Source of the DNA: Chionis minor
Taxonomy: Eukaryota > Chordata > Aves > Charadriiformes > Chionididae
Direction: 5' to 3'
DNA length: 64,000 nt
Assembly (NCBI GenBank): GCA_013398295.1
Contig: VZSF01001885.1
Location: 919,284-983,283, forward strand
This document shows positions 1 through 12,000 of the stretch, in pieces. Both the position numbers and the translations under genes were made by a program. The notes beneath the pieces are model-generated. The model had not been told where the DNA came from and ran no database searches. It saw only the letters and a list, made by a program, of their open reading frames with translations. The first letter of the stretch is position 1. Every line of letters starts with the position of its first letter.

Positions 1-1210
1 GTTCTACTCTTAATGTTATTTTGACATACTGATATCTATTGCCTTCATGCATCCTGTTCAGTTGTGTCTTCAAATAGCGATTATATAGAGCAGACAGGAA
101 AATCTTTTCCTTTCTGACCATTAGGTGGAGCTAAAAATCCTGTAAACGGAAAAGTTGATTTCATTTCTTTCCATCAAATTATCCCCACTTCTATCTGGTT
201 GTGGTGTGCTTTGAGTTTTCTCTGATAGAGTGTGGCCTTTTTACATAATCTGCTCTCAGGAAGCTTCAGACATTGAAATCGGTTTCTGTGTTACCTCAAA
301 AGCTGAAAATGTTTTCAAAGGTTGAGCCATAAAATCACAAGAGTGAAGGATTCTCTAATTACAGGTGTTGTCAAGCTGTATTTTCTACAGAACTTGAAAT
401 ATGTATCACATTGTTGTAATACTTTGTGCTAATCCTTACTGAATCCTTATGACCATAATGTTTTCTGAAAGGAGCATAACACAAGGGCAGAAAGGATTTA
501 AGCACATTTGTACAGTACTGAAATCCCCCAAAACAATGTGTTTACCTATATTATTTAAGTTAAATGAGCATTTACGCACTTTACTGGATTGGACCTTATG
601 TATTCCTCATATATCCGGATTGCTGCACTAAAGTATCTGTTGAGATAAACCTGCTTATCACATGGACTTTAATAGTTACCTACCTATTTACCTATCTAAT
701 GTAGATTTTTTAACTGTGAAAAAAGGCTAAAATTGCTGATCTGGGAGGTCTTGACACTTCACATAAATTTAAGTGTGTTGTGTTCTATTGATGTTTCATT
801 GGCTTTGTATAAGGAGAGTGTTATTGCACCTGGATACAGTTACAATAGCAGGCTGTAATTTGAAATGAAATGTCCTAGTTTTATTTGTGATTCACAGAAT
901 ATACAACTGTACTGAAGCAGGGGAGGAAGGGGACAGTTTGTGGTTTACAGGATTTATTCTTCCATGTGGTGGTGGGAGGAAGCACGACAGGTTCTCAATG
1001 TGTTAGCAACAGTGTGACTTTTGTAGAAAAAGGGAAAATATTTCAAATTACAGCTACTCCTTCCAAAACTCTGTAAGTATGTTTGTGGTTATTATACATA
1101 GACAAAGCTGTTGTAAAATTTGGGTTTTGCTGATATTGCATGGAGATAATTTGAAGAATTCTTGGCTGTTGCCTCACATTATCCTTCATTCTATAGCCTT
1201 TTGTAAAGAT
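1..1210. other. Intergenic, AT-rich, no gene seen
   Basis: AT-rich sequence with only short chance reading frames. No splice-bounded coding segment and no recognisable repeat before the CR1 that starts near 1211. Confidence 0.6.
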
Positions 1211-1515
1211 TCACGGAATCACAGAATCACACAGAATCACAGGATGGCAGGGGCTGGAAGGGACCTTCACAGATCATCGAGTCCACTCTCCCTGCCCAGG
1301 CAGGTTCACCTCCAGGAGGCTGGACAAGGATGCATGCAGGCAGGTTTTGAATATCTCCAGAGAAGGAGACTCCACAGCCTTTCTGGGCAGCCTGTTTCAG
1401 TGCCCTGTCACTCTCAAGAATTTTTTCCTCATGTTGAGATAGAATTTCCTGTGTTCCAGTTTGTGCCTGTTGCCCCTTGTCCTATCACTGGGACACTAAA
1501 AAAAGTCTGTCCATT
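1211..1515 (-). mobile_element. CR1 LINE 3' fragment
   Basis: The left end is a run of the AATCACAGAATCAC type, the reverse complement of the short tandem octamer that ends CR1 elements. It is followed by the typical antisense 3' region (GGCTGGAAGGGACCTT, then GGGCAGCCTGTTTCAGTGCC). The element therefore lies on the - strand with its 3' end at the left. It is strongly 5'-truncated and fades out near 1515. The reading frame across it on the + strand is not a gene. Confidence 0.9.
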
Positions 1516-2924
1516 CTGTAATTTTTTAGTGATGGGTGGAGCATTCATAAAAAGGTATTTAGTGTCTAAACTTTGTTTTCTGCTGTGACACATATTTCTT
1601 TCCATATGTGGTACACAAATGTAGAAACCAGCATTCTTTTAATATGTTTAATTCATGCATTTTGCTTGTAAAACCCTGTAAACTGTAAGCCATACTATAC
1701 TGTTGAATTGGCTAGATGACACCTGCAAAGCAGAAGCAAATTTCCCAACCGGTTTTATTGAGGAGAAAACTTTACTTCAGGAGAAAACAGTATTTCTGTC
1801 AAATAACTCATTATTCTGTAGTATTCAAAGGATAGAAATTGCAAACCATCATTTGCTGTATTAGTGCCTAATACTGTTTTTGCCGAGATGATACCTCCAG
1901 TGTCATGGGGAAAACCTCCACTGGTTGTCACTGTTTTGGAGACTGATTCTCTCCTGAAGTGAAACTGTCCTGGTTAGTTGTCTCAGTCCATTGAAGGCTC
2001 TTACCCTTTAGAAAGGAGCCTCTTCCTGCCCCTTGGCACAGTGAAACCTAGTCTGTTTGAGAAGTCTTGGAAAGTCAGGAGACTTTTCATGTGGTTTATG
2101 TTGCTTTTTGGTTTGTGGTTGCTTGCTCTCTAAGAATGGGGCATCACAGTAGCCATGTGACTAGAATTGGCCATCCCTTAGTATTTTGTAGGAGTAACAA
2201 AGATTCTCAGAAGAGAGCAAGTAAATAGGTACCCAGGGAAAGACAGAAGTTTTTCAGAATTAGTACAGTTAGTTAATCTTACTTGCTCAGCACATCCGTA
2301 TCAATATTAATGTAACGGAAAATAACTTTTCCCTTCAATGATTATTTGTGTGCTGAACTGGGCAACACTTCTGTCATGGTTTCATATATGTCTTAAGCAA
2401 TGTGGTATGCTTACTTCTGGATAATTTCTTTTTGAACCATTGTTTCACTCTTTTACAGATAGTTTTTATGGTCATGTATATGGAATTGCACAGCAGAACT
2501 CTTGCTTTCATATGAAACTTTGATCAGACTTGTGATAGTGACAGGTTTTATGCAGTGTATTTTCTGTAGACTTTAACCAAAGGATAACGTTCTAGAAATA
2601 CTGGTAATGCCATCTGTGTCACAGCATAACACCAGGACAGATCTAGGAAAGCATTTTCAATCAAAATTTCCCTTAGAATTACAATTAAAGAAAGACAGGA
2701 ATAGATATCTGTTCTTAGAAAAATGTGAAGGAAACAATGGCAACCATGTGGATTCTGTAGTATTTACTCAGTCTGCAGAGGAATTTTTAAGCACTACTGT
2801 CTGCAACAGCATTCTTTCTAGAATTTTGAAGGCAGAAGTGACTCTTCAGTTTTAGTTTTTTTCATTAGTCTTGGATGGGCTACCCGATAATTTCCGAATA
2901 CAGTAGCTTAAACAAACATAAACA
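1516..2924. other. Intergenic, nothing firmly assigned
   Basis: Unique AT-rich sequence. An 82-codon + strand frame at 2607-2855 has natural-looking composition, but it has no recognisable family and ends just before a CR1. I do not call it a gene. Confidence 0.5.
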
Positions 2925-3577
2925 TGACAACCTCCTGGATATGAGCCAGCAGTGTGCCCAAGTGGCCAAGAAGGCTAATGACATCCTGGCTTGTATCAGG
3001 AATAGTGTGGCCAGCAGGACTAGGGAGATGATTGTCGCCCTGTACTCGGCACTGGTGAGGCCCCACCTTGAGTACTGTGTTCAGTTTTGGGCCACTCACT
3101 GCAAGAAAGAGATTGAGGTGCTGGAGAGTGTCAAAAGCAGAGCAACGAAGCTGGTGAAGGGTCTAGAGCACAAGTCTTATCAGGATCAGCTGAGGGAACT
3201 GGGGTTGTTTAGGCTGGAGAAAAGGAGGCTGAGGGGGGAGACCTTATCACTCTCTACAACTACCTGGAAGGATGTTGTAGCAAAGTGGGATCAGTCTCTT
3301 TTCCCAAGTAACAAGCGATAGGACAAGAGGAAACTGCCTCAAGTTGCACCTGGAGAGGTTTAGATTGGATCTTAGGAAAAATTTCCTCACTGAAAGGGTT
3401 GTCAAGCATTGGAACAGGCTTCCCAGGGAAGCGGCTGAGTCACCATCCCTGGAGATATTTAAAAGATATAGATGTGGCACTTAGGGACATGATTTTGTGG
3501 TGGACTTGGCAATGTCAGGTGTAGAGTTGGATTCTATGATCTTAAGGGTCTTTTGCAACCTAAATAATTCTATGATT
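2925..3577 (+). mobile_element. CR1 LINE fragment with end of ORF2 (reverse transcriptase)
   Basis: This is a 5'-truncated CR1 in sense orientation. An open frame to 3321 encodes the C-terminal end of CR1 ORF2, including the motif [14 protein letters not shown] and, further on, [16 protein letters not shown]. After it come the 3' UTR (GGTTGTCAAGCATTGGAACAG) and the terminal ATTCTATGATTC repeat near 3577. The frame breaks before the usual end, so the copy is dead. The left boundary is approximate. Confidence 0.9.
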
Positions 3578-4380
3578 CGACTAAGTTTATTTTGCAAAGC
3601 ATGTTTAGGATCCATTAGGTACAAATCCAAGCAGAGCACACTTAACATTATGTCTTGATTAGGTAAGGATCAAAAGCAAGTTTAAATCCAGTTCCAGAGC
3701 CAAAGGAAAGATGGTGAATGGTTGCAGGCCCCAGATGATGCTTCTCACAGCTCTTTCTCCAAACAGCTGTTCTGACAATATCTCACCCAAGGTGGCACAG
3801 TTGCTCAATCAACTATTAATAGACCAGATCTTGAACAAAACCAGCTATACTTCTACTTCACCAGGGAAAGAGGTTTCAGAAGAAAAACACATTTAATGAT
3901 GGTTACAAGGATCGTCAGCACAATTAAAGCCTGTTTTTGTACTCAGGCTCCTGATGTATATTTCATATACATATATACCAGTCTTGTGACTAATCAACAA
4001 ATAATTGCAGCATACTGAAATCACTGTTACTGTTATGTAACTCTGTATACAGTACTGACATTGTTCTTTTGTGTAATGTATCTTTTTTATGTAGACCCAA
4101 ATATTGCACTTCATTTGATCCATAAATTATGCTGTTGAGTCTCTGAAAGCTTTGCTGAACTGGATCTACAAGATTTTTGGAGCTTGTTTAATTTGTTAGC
4201 TTAAAATTTTAAAGGCAAGCATTATTGCTGAAATTCAGTGAGTGCTCTAAGCCAAGTCAGACTAGTACTGCCACAGAAAAAGGTAGATAGCACTATTTTT
4301 ATTCCCTGCAGCTTGCTTCTGTCCCAACTGCCTTGATCCTTAGTGTCAGCACAGGTCTTCATGTAAGTCAAACACTGGAC
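3578..4380. other. Intergenic, AT-rich, no gene seen
   Basis: Unique AT-rich sequence between two CR1 pieces. Short frames on both strands look random, and nothing is assigned. Confidence 0.55.
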
Positions 4381-4535
4381 CAGAGATGTGGACTGTCCAC
4401 CCTTGGAAATATTCAGAACTCAGTGGAATACAGTCCTTGGCAACTTGTTGTAGCTGGCCCTGCTCTAAGCATGGAGGGGGACTAGAGACCTCACAAGGTG
4501 TCTTCCAGCCTCAGTGCTTCTGTGATTCTATGAAG
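4381..4535 (+). mobile_element. Old CR1 LINE 3' end
   Basis: About 150 bases resemble the 3' UTR of an older CR1 type: a CCTTGGAAATATTCAGAACTC-like segment, then CAGTCCTTGGCAACTTG, then a terminal CTGTGATTCTATGA. It is well diverged, so it is an old insertion in sense orientation. Confidence 0.8.
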
Positions 4536-7500
4536 TGGAATGCATGGTGGATGGAAACAAGTCATTAGGTACCCACAGTAATTAGTATTGTCATAAAAAT
4601 CATATTGCCTGCTATATTTCTTACTGTTACTTATGCATGTCTTACAGAATAGGCATGACTAGAATGTGCAGTACTCTTTTCAAGTGCAGGTAATACGCCA
4701 TACAACTTACTAATGTAAGATGAAACGACTGAGGTATTCGCAGTGAATTTTCATTTAGTAATCAACATACAAATATTACAAAGGAGGCTGCGTGTACTTT
4801 CACTACCTTGTCTTCATTCTTTTTTTTCCTCAGAAGACTTATTCTGCAGTAACATCTGCACTAAACTTTTTATTAACAACGGTGGGAGCTGTAATGAACC
4901 AAAAAAGTCAGAATTTCCTGTACCTTCTATAGCTGCTGGAAAAGCAGAGAATATCAGTAAGTCCACATGATCAAAATATATTATATTTAATGTTGTTATA
5001 AAATCGTGTAGGAGTTGCAAGATGATATCAAAATGGTATCTGGAAATTACCAGAAGATTAGTTTGCTGCTATCTATATCTAAGATGTCAGTAAAGAGAAA
5101 CAGGAAATTGGGTTTCCTAAATAAATAGTTGAAATTATTCTTAAAATCATGCAGCTGTGCAGAAGTAACGTTTACACAAAAGTTCAAAGAAATAATATAC
5201 TTAACATAAGAGCTTGTGAGCACACAGAACGTATGTACGAACATATTGTAGGAGGCACCTAAGAAGTAGGTAATATAATCTGAAAATTGATTACCATACT
5301 GTACCTTTCTTCTTACATAAAAAGAAATATTAGTTTTGTAAAAAAGTGTCCAAATTGTTGAATAGTCATTTTATGAATGGTTCATTTCACTGTGGAGAAT
5401 TAAACGTGGTCTAGCCATGATACAGCTACAAAAGTTTCCATACTTCACTGATACTGATAAGCGATGTATGGCTATGCAAAGAATTTTAGTACCACATGGG
5501 TGGAGCTAAAACTTAGATGCTGTTATGAAACAATTAAAACAAATGCCCACACAATAATCCACATCAAAAAGCAGGGAAAAAAGTTACTCATTTTAAGTTA
5601 TTTATGTACTTTGATTACACTTTTGTGAGAAAAACTAGGAAGGTAAGCACTGGGTTAAGCGTATCAGAAGAAAAATACTGAAAAGTTGCTAAAGCCATAG
5701 TTGCTAAGAAGGAAGAAGATTAGCAGGCTTATCAATTGTATACTTACTGTAATGGCCCATAGGTCATGTCTACCTGTTTTTTATTCAAATACAGGCTGCA
5801 CTAGAGTTTGCCTGGAAGCCAACAGACTTGAGCAACTTGAATAGTTCATAAGGGTTGTCTTTTGACAGAGGGATGTGAAAGTGAGCATGAAAGTTAAGTC
5901 ATTCTTACAAAAGCAAACATAAGACTATGAGTCTGTTTCACCTGGGGGAACAGAGACTTTACATCAGAAGTAATAAATTAAATGTACTTGCATAGTTTAA
6001 TGTGGTGTCTCAGCTTATGAATACCAGCCATTTTACAGCACAATGTTTTATTTTTGGTTTGATTCAGATCTAAATGAACAATTATCTGCCAATAACCTAA
6101 GAAAACACAACCTTTTTCCTCAGAATAACTGTCATAGGAGAATGGCCTCCAAATCCTGAGATTCATGCAATACCTGTTGGAATCTCTGCCTGCTCCTTGA
6201 GCAATGTTAGACAGATTGCTTGGAGTATAATCCAAACTTGAGTGAAGTCAAGAATTTTGCCAAGAACAAGTTTTTAATGTATATTTTAAGTCTGACAATT
6301 AGGATTGTCAGAAGTGGAGTGGCTAAGAAAAAACGTTCTTCACTTCTAATTAGGTACTTATATCCTTTATCAATTACTGGTACAAAATCATTCTGAGTAT
6401 AGTTATTACTTAGCTTTACTAGCATAATTTCCATGAGGATGTTTGGTGGTCCAAATAGTGTATACTCCATTTTGAGAAGACCTTTGTGGTTTTGGAAAGT
6501 TAGTATTTTTTCCTCAGAATGGTATTTGCAGATGTCACTGTTAGTGCTTCCAGAATTTGAAAGTTCTTATGAAATACTAGCACAGAGCTGGGTTTTTAAG
6601 CTTTGCTTTTCTTAGTTACAGCTGTTCTGAGAAACATTACATGCCTCTACAGGAAGTCATGATGTGTTCTGCCAGAAGCTCCATAATCTTCCAGCTTTAA
6701 CAGAAAGAGAGCTTTGAGTATGGCTCAGGAATTTAGCAAACAATGAGGTACTGACTTTAATTATTTAGTGGGATAAATTATTGTATTTCTGCTATTTGAC
6801 TAGTTTTGCCCTTAATATTTGTGTAAATGTAATTATTGATCAGAGGACAGATCAAGTAAGAAAAGATCAGGGAGAAGATACCCTAACTTGTGAATATGTT
6901 TCCTTATTTTTTAAATGAAGGGTGTTGATTTTGATACAAAAGGCTAGGGAAGTATGAAAACAAAACAACAACAAAAAAAAAACCACACACAAAAAAAAAG
7001 AAGAGAGAAACTAGGGGAAAGGTCAAAGATGAAGTATGAGGCAGTCCTGGTAAACATATATATATAGCAGTCTGGCAATGTTCATCTGACACATCGTCCT
7101 GTATTACAGAATAGGAGGGAAATAGGGTCTGCTGACTTCACTCAGGAAGCTGCTTGTCAGCTGACTCGCTGACTCACTATTACTTCACATCCAGAAAAAT
7201 CGATTCCTCAGCAGGACTTCAGAATTAGCTGAATAGTCCTGAGGAAAGTCAAGGAAAAAAACCCTGCATTTTGAAGTGTATGCAGTAGTAAAGGAATGGG
7301 TTTTAACTTTACATGGTATGCAATCTTTTCTCTTTTTTTTTTTTTTAATGGCAGTTTAGCTAGAACAGCAATATTGACTGAGCTAAAAGCACACCTGCAA
7401 TAAAAACTGATTGTTTATTAAATAAGAAAAGCTGGGGAAGCTCAGGCTTTTGTTAGGGGTCAGGAAGAAAGGCTAATGATATAAGTAATGGTTAAAGGTA

Positions 7501-8543
7501 GGTTCCACCTGCTTAAGATACTAAGGGGAGATGCCTCCCAGATAGTATTTTGTAGATGTTCAAAAAATGGGTCTTCAAAAAGCAAGCTTTCTGGGATCCT
7601 CCCCTTGCTGGAGTAGGAAGAACATGGATATTCGAATGGATCTGTGTGCAACTGTGGGCCCAGTGCTGGCTTGCTGGGATTTAGGTGAAAAGTCACTCAC
7701 AGAGGATTCTGGGTGTTCATTCTTATGTGATATTATCAGCAATTTGAGCAATTAAATAATTGTTACTGGACATCTGCCTTAATTCTTGTGTGACAGACCA
7801 GTCACAACCTTGATGCTATTTACTTACCAAGCAGCTATACTGGAATGAATTTCTGAATATATTGGCCTAACTTATTTAAGGAAAAGAAGAGACATACTGT
7901 TACCTCTTTTTAGCTAGCATATGGTAACTTAGAGCATTCCTTTCTGCTTTCCTTTTGTATCATCCTTCTGCTTTTAAGCTTACATATAGAAACCTTAAGT
8001 ATTTGGCAGAAGAAGGAAAGAGCCAAAGAAGGCTGGAAGGCGCAAGTTGGTTTGGCAGAACATGAGAAGGGTTCTCAGGTCTTCAGTGAGTTTTTTTTCT
8101 TCCCTCAGCAGCTGTTGGTTACTGGGGCTATGAAATATACTTGCTTTAAGGTCCTGAGACTATCCCTCTTCCTGGAGCTTTGTCTGACTTTGTTCAGGGA
8201 CAATTTAGTACAGTTGAGGACTGTCCTCTCCCTCTGGTGAGCTTGGAGAGATTCCTCACAGAGTCATCCCTTCCAAACAACACTGCAGGAAACCCTAAGC
8301 TTCCCGTGGGAACTGATCTAAGGTGCTGCTCTTATGCTGGGATCCCACCTGAGCTACAGCTGCTGACCTTGGACCTTCCTCATCAACTATAGGTCTGCCT
8401 GGCAATCACTCATTACCCTCACAGGGCCTGATCCTAACTCTGAGTTGCGGATTTGCATTCCTCGCTTCACCTTGGCCCTGCCTCATCACCTTGAATTTGC
8501 CTGATATCCTGGGCTCCGGGCTGACTCTGGCTGCTGTTTCTGG
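4536..8543. other. Intergenic, AT-rich, no gene seen
   Basis: Four kilobases of AT-rich unique sequence with A- and T-runs (around 6970-7000 and 7327-7346). I saw no splice-bounded coding segment, RNA gene or recognisable mobile element. Confidence 0.5.
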
Positions 8544-9042
8544 TGTTGCGGTTTAACCCCATCAAGCAGCTCCACCCCACGCGGCCGTTTGCTTGCTCCC
8601 CTCCAGTGGCATGAGGGAGGGAATCAGAAAGGTAAAAGTGAGAAAACTCATGGGTTGAGATGAAGACAGGTTAAAGCAAAAGCTGTGCATGAAAGCCAAG
8701 CAAAAATAAGGAATTAATTAACTATTTCCTATGGACAGGCACCCATTTCCAGGAAAGCAGGGCTTCCCCAGCTTTTATTGCTGAGCGTGATGTCATACGA
8801 TCTGGGATATCCTACTGATCAGCTGGGGTAAGCTGTCCTGGCTGTGTCCCCTCCCAACTTCTTGTGCACCCCCTTGCTGGTGGGGCAGTGTGAGAAACAG
8901 AAAAGACCTTGACTCTGTAAGCACTGCTCAGCAACAACTAAACCCTGGGTGTGCTGCCAGTGCTGTTGGTCACAGATCCCAAACATAGCACCACAGAGCT
9001 ACTATGACGAAAATTAACTGCATCCCAGCCAAAGCCAGTGCA
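8544..9042 (-). mobile_element. Solo LTR of an endogenous retrovirus (ERVL-like)
   Basis: It begins TGTTGCGGTTTAACCCC and ends near CCAGTGCA, and follows the layout of a widespread bird LTR family: GAAAACTCATGGGTTGAGAT in the left half and CTGTCCTGGCTGTGTCCCCT in the right half. Read on the - strand there is a TATA-like AATAAAAG upstream of the left portion, so the LTR sense strand is -. No internal viral genes flank it. The flanks (TCTGG and CCTGA) match at only 3 of 5 positions, so the target duplication has decayed. The right boundary is approximate. Confidence 0.75.
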
Positions 9043-12000
9043 CCTGAGCAGGTGCTACTCATCTTGCTCAGAGGCGGTGAGACAGGTCTGAGGCTGTTAA
9101 GCTTTTGGGGTCTCCCTCAGCTCCCAGCTCCACTCCCTTAGGAAGAAGCCAGCCTGTGCTGCAGGGTGAGTTAGCTCAGGCATGCTTGAGTCCTCAGCCC
9201 AGACAGCCAAACCTCTGGGAGGAGGGATGCACTCACAGCACTTACATTTACTAAGGGAGAGTACTTTTCTGCTATCTTGCTTTACATAACAAAGGATTAA
9301 ACAAGAGTTCTTGATAATTTTGTACATATTAGTATACATACACGTGTAAAGGTCTGGCATTTATTTTGATGTTTGAAGCAGTCATGCTGCTAGGTATCCT
9401 AGGAGAAAACTATGTCTGTGAACATACCTAACAGAGTGAGAACAATGAACAGTAACTCTCCAGACCCAGAAATTGTGAGCTTAGAAAACAGAATTAAGTC
9501 TGCTTATAGAAAACTGCTGACCGAAGAATGGAACGACACCAGTCTGCAACAGCTATATATGAGGCATATGTCTCCCAGCAGTATAGCTGAAGAAAATTTA
9601 CAAACAAAATCCCACTGCAGCTTCAGCTGGTGTTGATGCACTCCCCAAAACAGACTGATAGCCTTGAGTGTTCCACTACATCTTTCCCTTGTAGTCAAGC
9701 TGCTCTGTTCCTTATGTGATCCATTGTATGACTGCAATATGCAGTTCCAACAAATGAGCTTTGTTCTTGTTCTGTACATGTAATTCAAGCTGGTTTTACC
9801 TTTGACCTGAAACATCTTATAAGCACAGTTTCACTGGCTTACTGTAGAGTTTTTCATAGGTTCAACATGTATTATTTATTTGGCTACAGAACAGGGCTTT
9901 ACAAATAGAATGTCAGGGTACTATGCCAAGCCCTCACTCAAACTGTTTCAAAGTGAAATCCTAGGAAAGGCTATTTTCATATGAAATTTTACTTTGGTGA
10001 GAATGTAATTCTACCAAGTTTTGATCTATGATGATCTTACCACATGATTACAGTGTTGCACAGGGGAGAGACAACTTCTTTTTGTCTCACCAGTGTTGAT
10101 GGAGCAGACTGTTATCCTTTACTAAGGGTTACCAGAGTTTCAGATCTAGCAGTTGAGCTGCTTGTGTGAATTATTCATTCATTAACCCACATGAGGCAAT
10201 GTGAGATGAGTTAACAATGTTATTTAAGCTACCTGAAACAGCCAAGTTTATTTTGATGGACACAGGGTGGGGAGTATTACCCAACTGTCTCATTTGGCAG
10301 CTGTGAGAGGGCATTGACATCTGACATGGCATAGAACAGTAGATAGCTGGGAACAGGTTAGGGTAGCGCTTTCTTCTCCATTTCTTTGTATCATTTTGTC
10401 TTTACATTTACTCTGTTTGAAGAGGCATCAAAGAAATATGAACTTGGTGGTTTCCGTGACTAAAATGTCTTTCAGCTCCTCTTCAGTGAATTTTACACAG
10501 GTTTCAGAATCAGGGTCATAATATCCTGAAACAAATGTTGTTGCTCCCTTCCATAACAAATGGGGTATTAATATAGTTGATCCATTAATTGTGTGTAAAC
10601 TTGATATAGCAGATATATTAAGATGGGTAATTACTGAGATATAAAAAAAACCCTGTGGGTTCATGACCAAAGGAATCCTGCCCTGTCAGTACAGACTGCC
10701 TAGATGAGGGAATAATAGCCAGGCATGTGGGAAAGAATACCAGTTTCTTTAAACCTTTAGAATACACTTAAAATATAGCAGAAGAGCCGAACTTCTTCAC
10801 TTTCAGAAATTCAACTAAGCTTATGGAGATACTATTTTTTGTTTTGTTGTAAGTGCATTTTCTCCTCCTTCTGGGTTCCATTTCAATTGCTATTACAGCC
10901 TTGGACTGTCATGGACTTGCTGCTGTCTGTACTCCTTCTGTTGCTGTAAGTGGAAACAGGAGTTGGCAAGCAATAACCTTCAGCGTCTGTCTGTTTTGCT
11001 AGCTTTCCTTGAACTTCAGGGGCTAGAACACTGAGAAACATCCTTCCACAGCCCAACACAAGGGCTTGTTGTCTGCTTGTTGTCTGCCTTGAACCTGTCT
11101 GAGCGACCTTAGCTGATCTTGTCAGAGGTAAATTAAGAAACACCCCCAGGAAGTCCTTTGCCAATAAATCTAAGGAAAAAGTAACTTCATACAGCAAAAG
11201 GAAAACAAGCACCTTAGGAAAACAACCTCTTCCACTAGCAAAGGTGGATCTGGAAGAGAAGATGGTGGCTAAAGTTTCTTAGCCTCCCTTAAAAAAAAAG
11301 TATTCTTAAATCAGCCTACTGAATATACAATCAGTGAAGGTATAGGTTTCACACAATCTAACAGAGTAAGTACCAGACTTCCCACATGCTCCCACTGATA
11401 GGAAACCTACAAATACTTTTCCTTCATTAGGATATATTTTGATTTAGTTAGGTCAGATGAAGAATACTTTCTCGCTCAAATTAGGAAAACTTTTCCCCCT
11501 CCTGTAGCAAAGACAAAGCTGTAAGAGTGTTCGATTAGACACAGGTGCCTCTAAACGAGTATAAACTTTTCCACTCATTTCCGTAGGCACTGATTCAACT
11601 CCTAAGCATGGAGTTACTTAGATGTTTGCTGTGCATGAAGTAAGGCCTTTTGTGAAATGTTAAGAAACAGAAATGCAAACTCAGGAATGACCAGCAGGTC
11701 AAACACCAATTTTATGTACAAAGCTCTGTAACTCAACACTCACCAATACAGAAGTCCTTTATGACACAATCAATACAGTTCTAATGCCCAGAACAGCAAT
11801 ATTTCAGAGCATATACAGGTACTGTTAAGTCTACCTATGCATGTCTTTGCAAATGGAAGCTTTGTGTGTGATAGAATGACCATGGCAGCACCATTCACAG
11901 GCATTTTGAAGTACTTAAAAGTTGAACAATACATTATTCAAGCCCAGAGATGAAACAGCCACTCCAAAGCAGCTCTTCTGTAATTCACTAGCGCTCCTCA

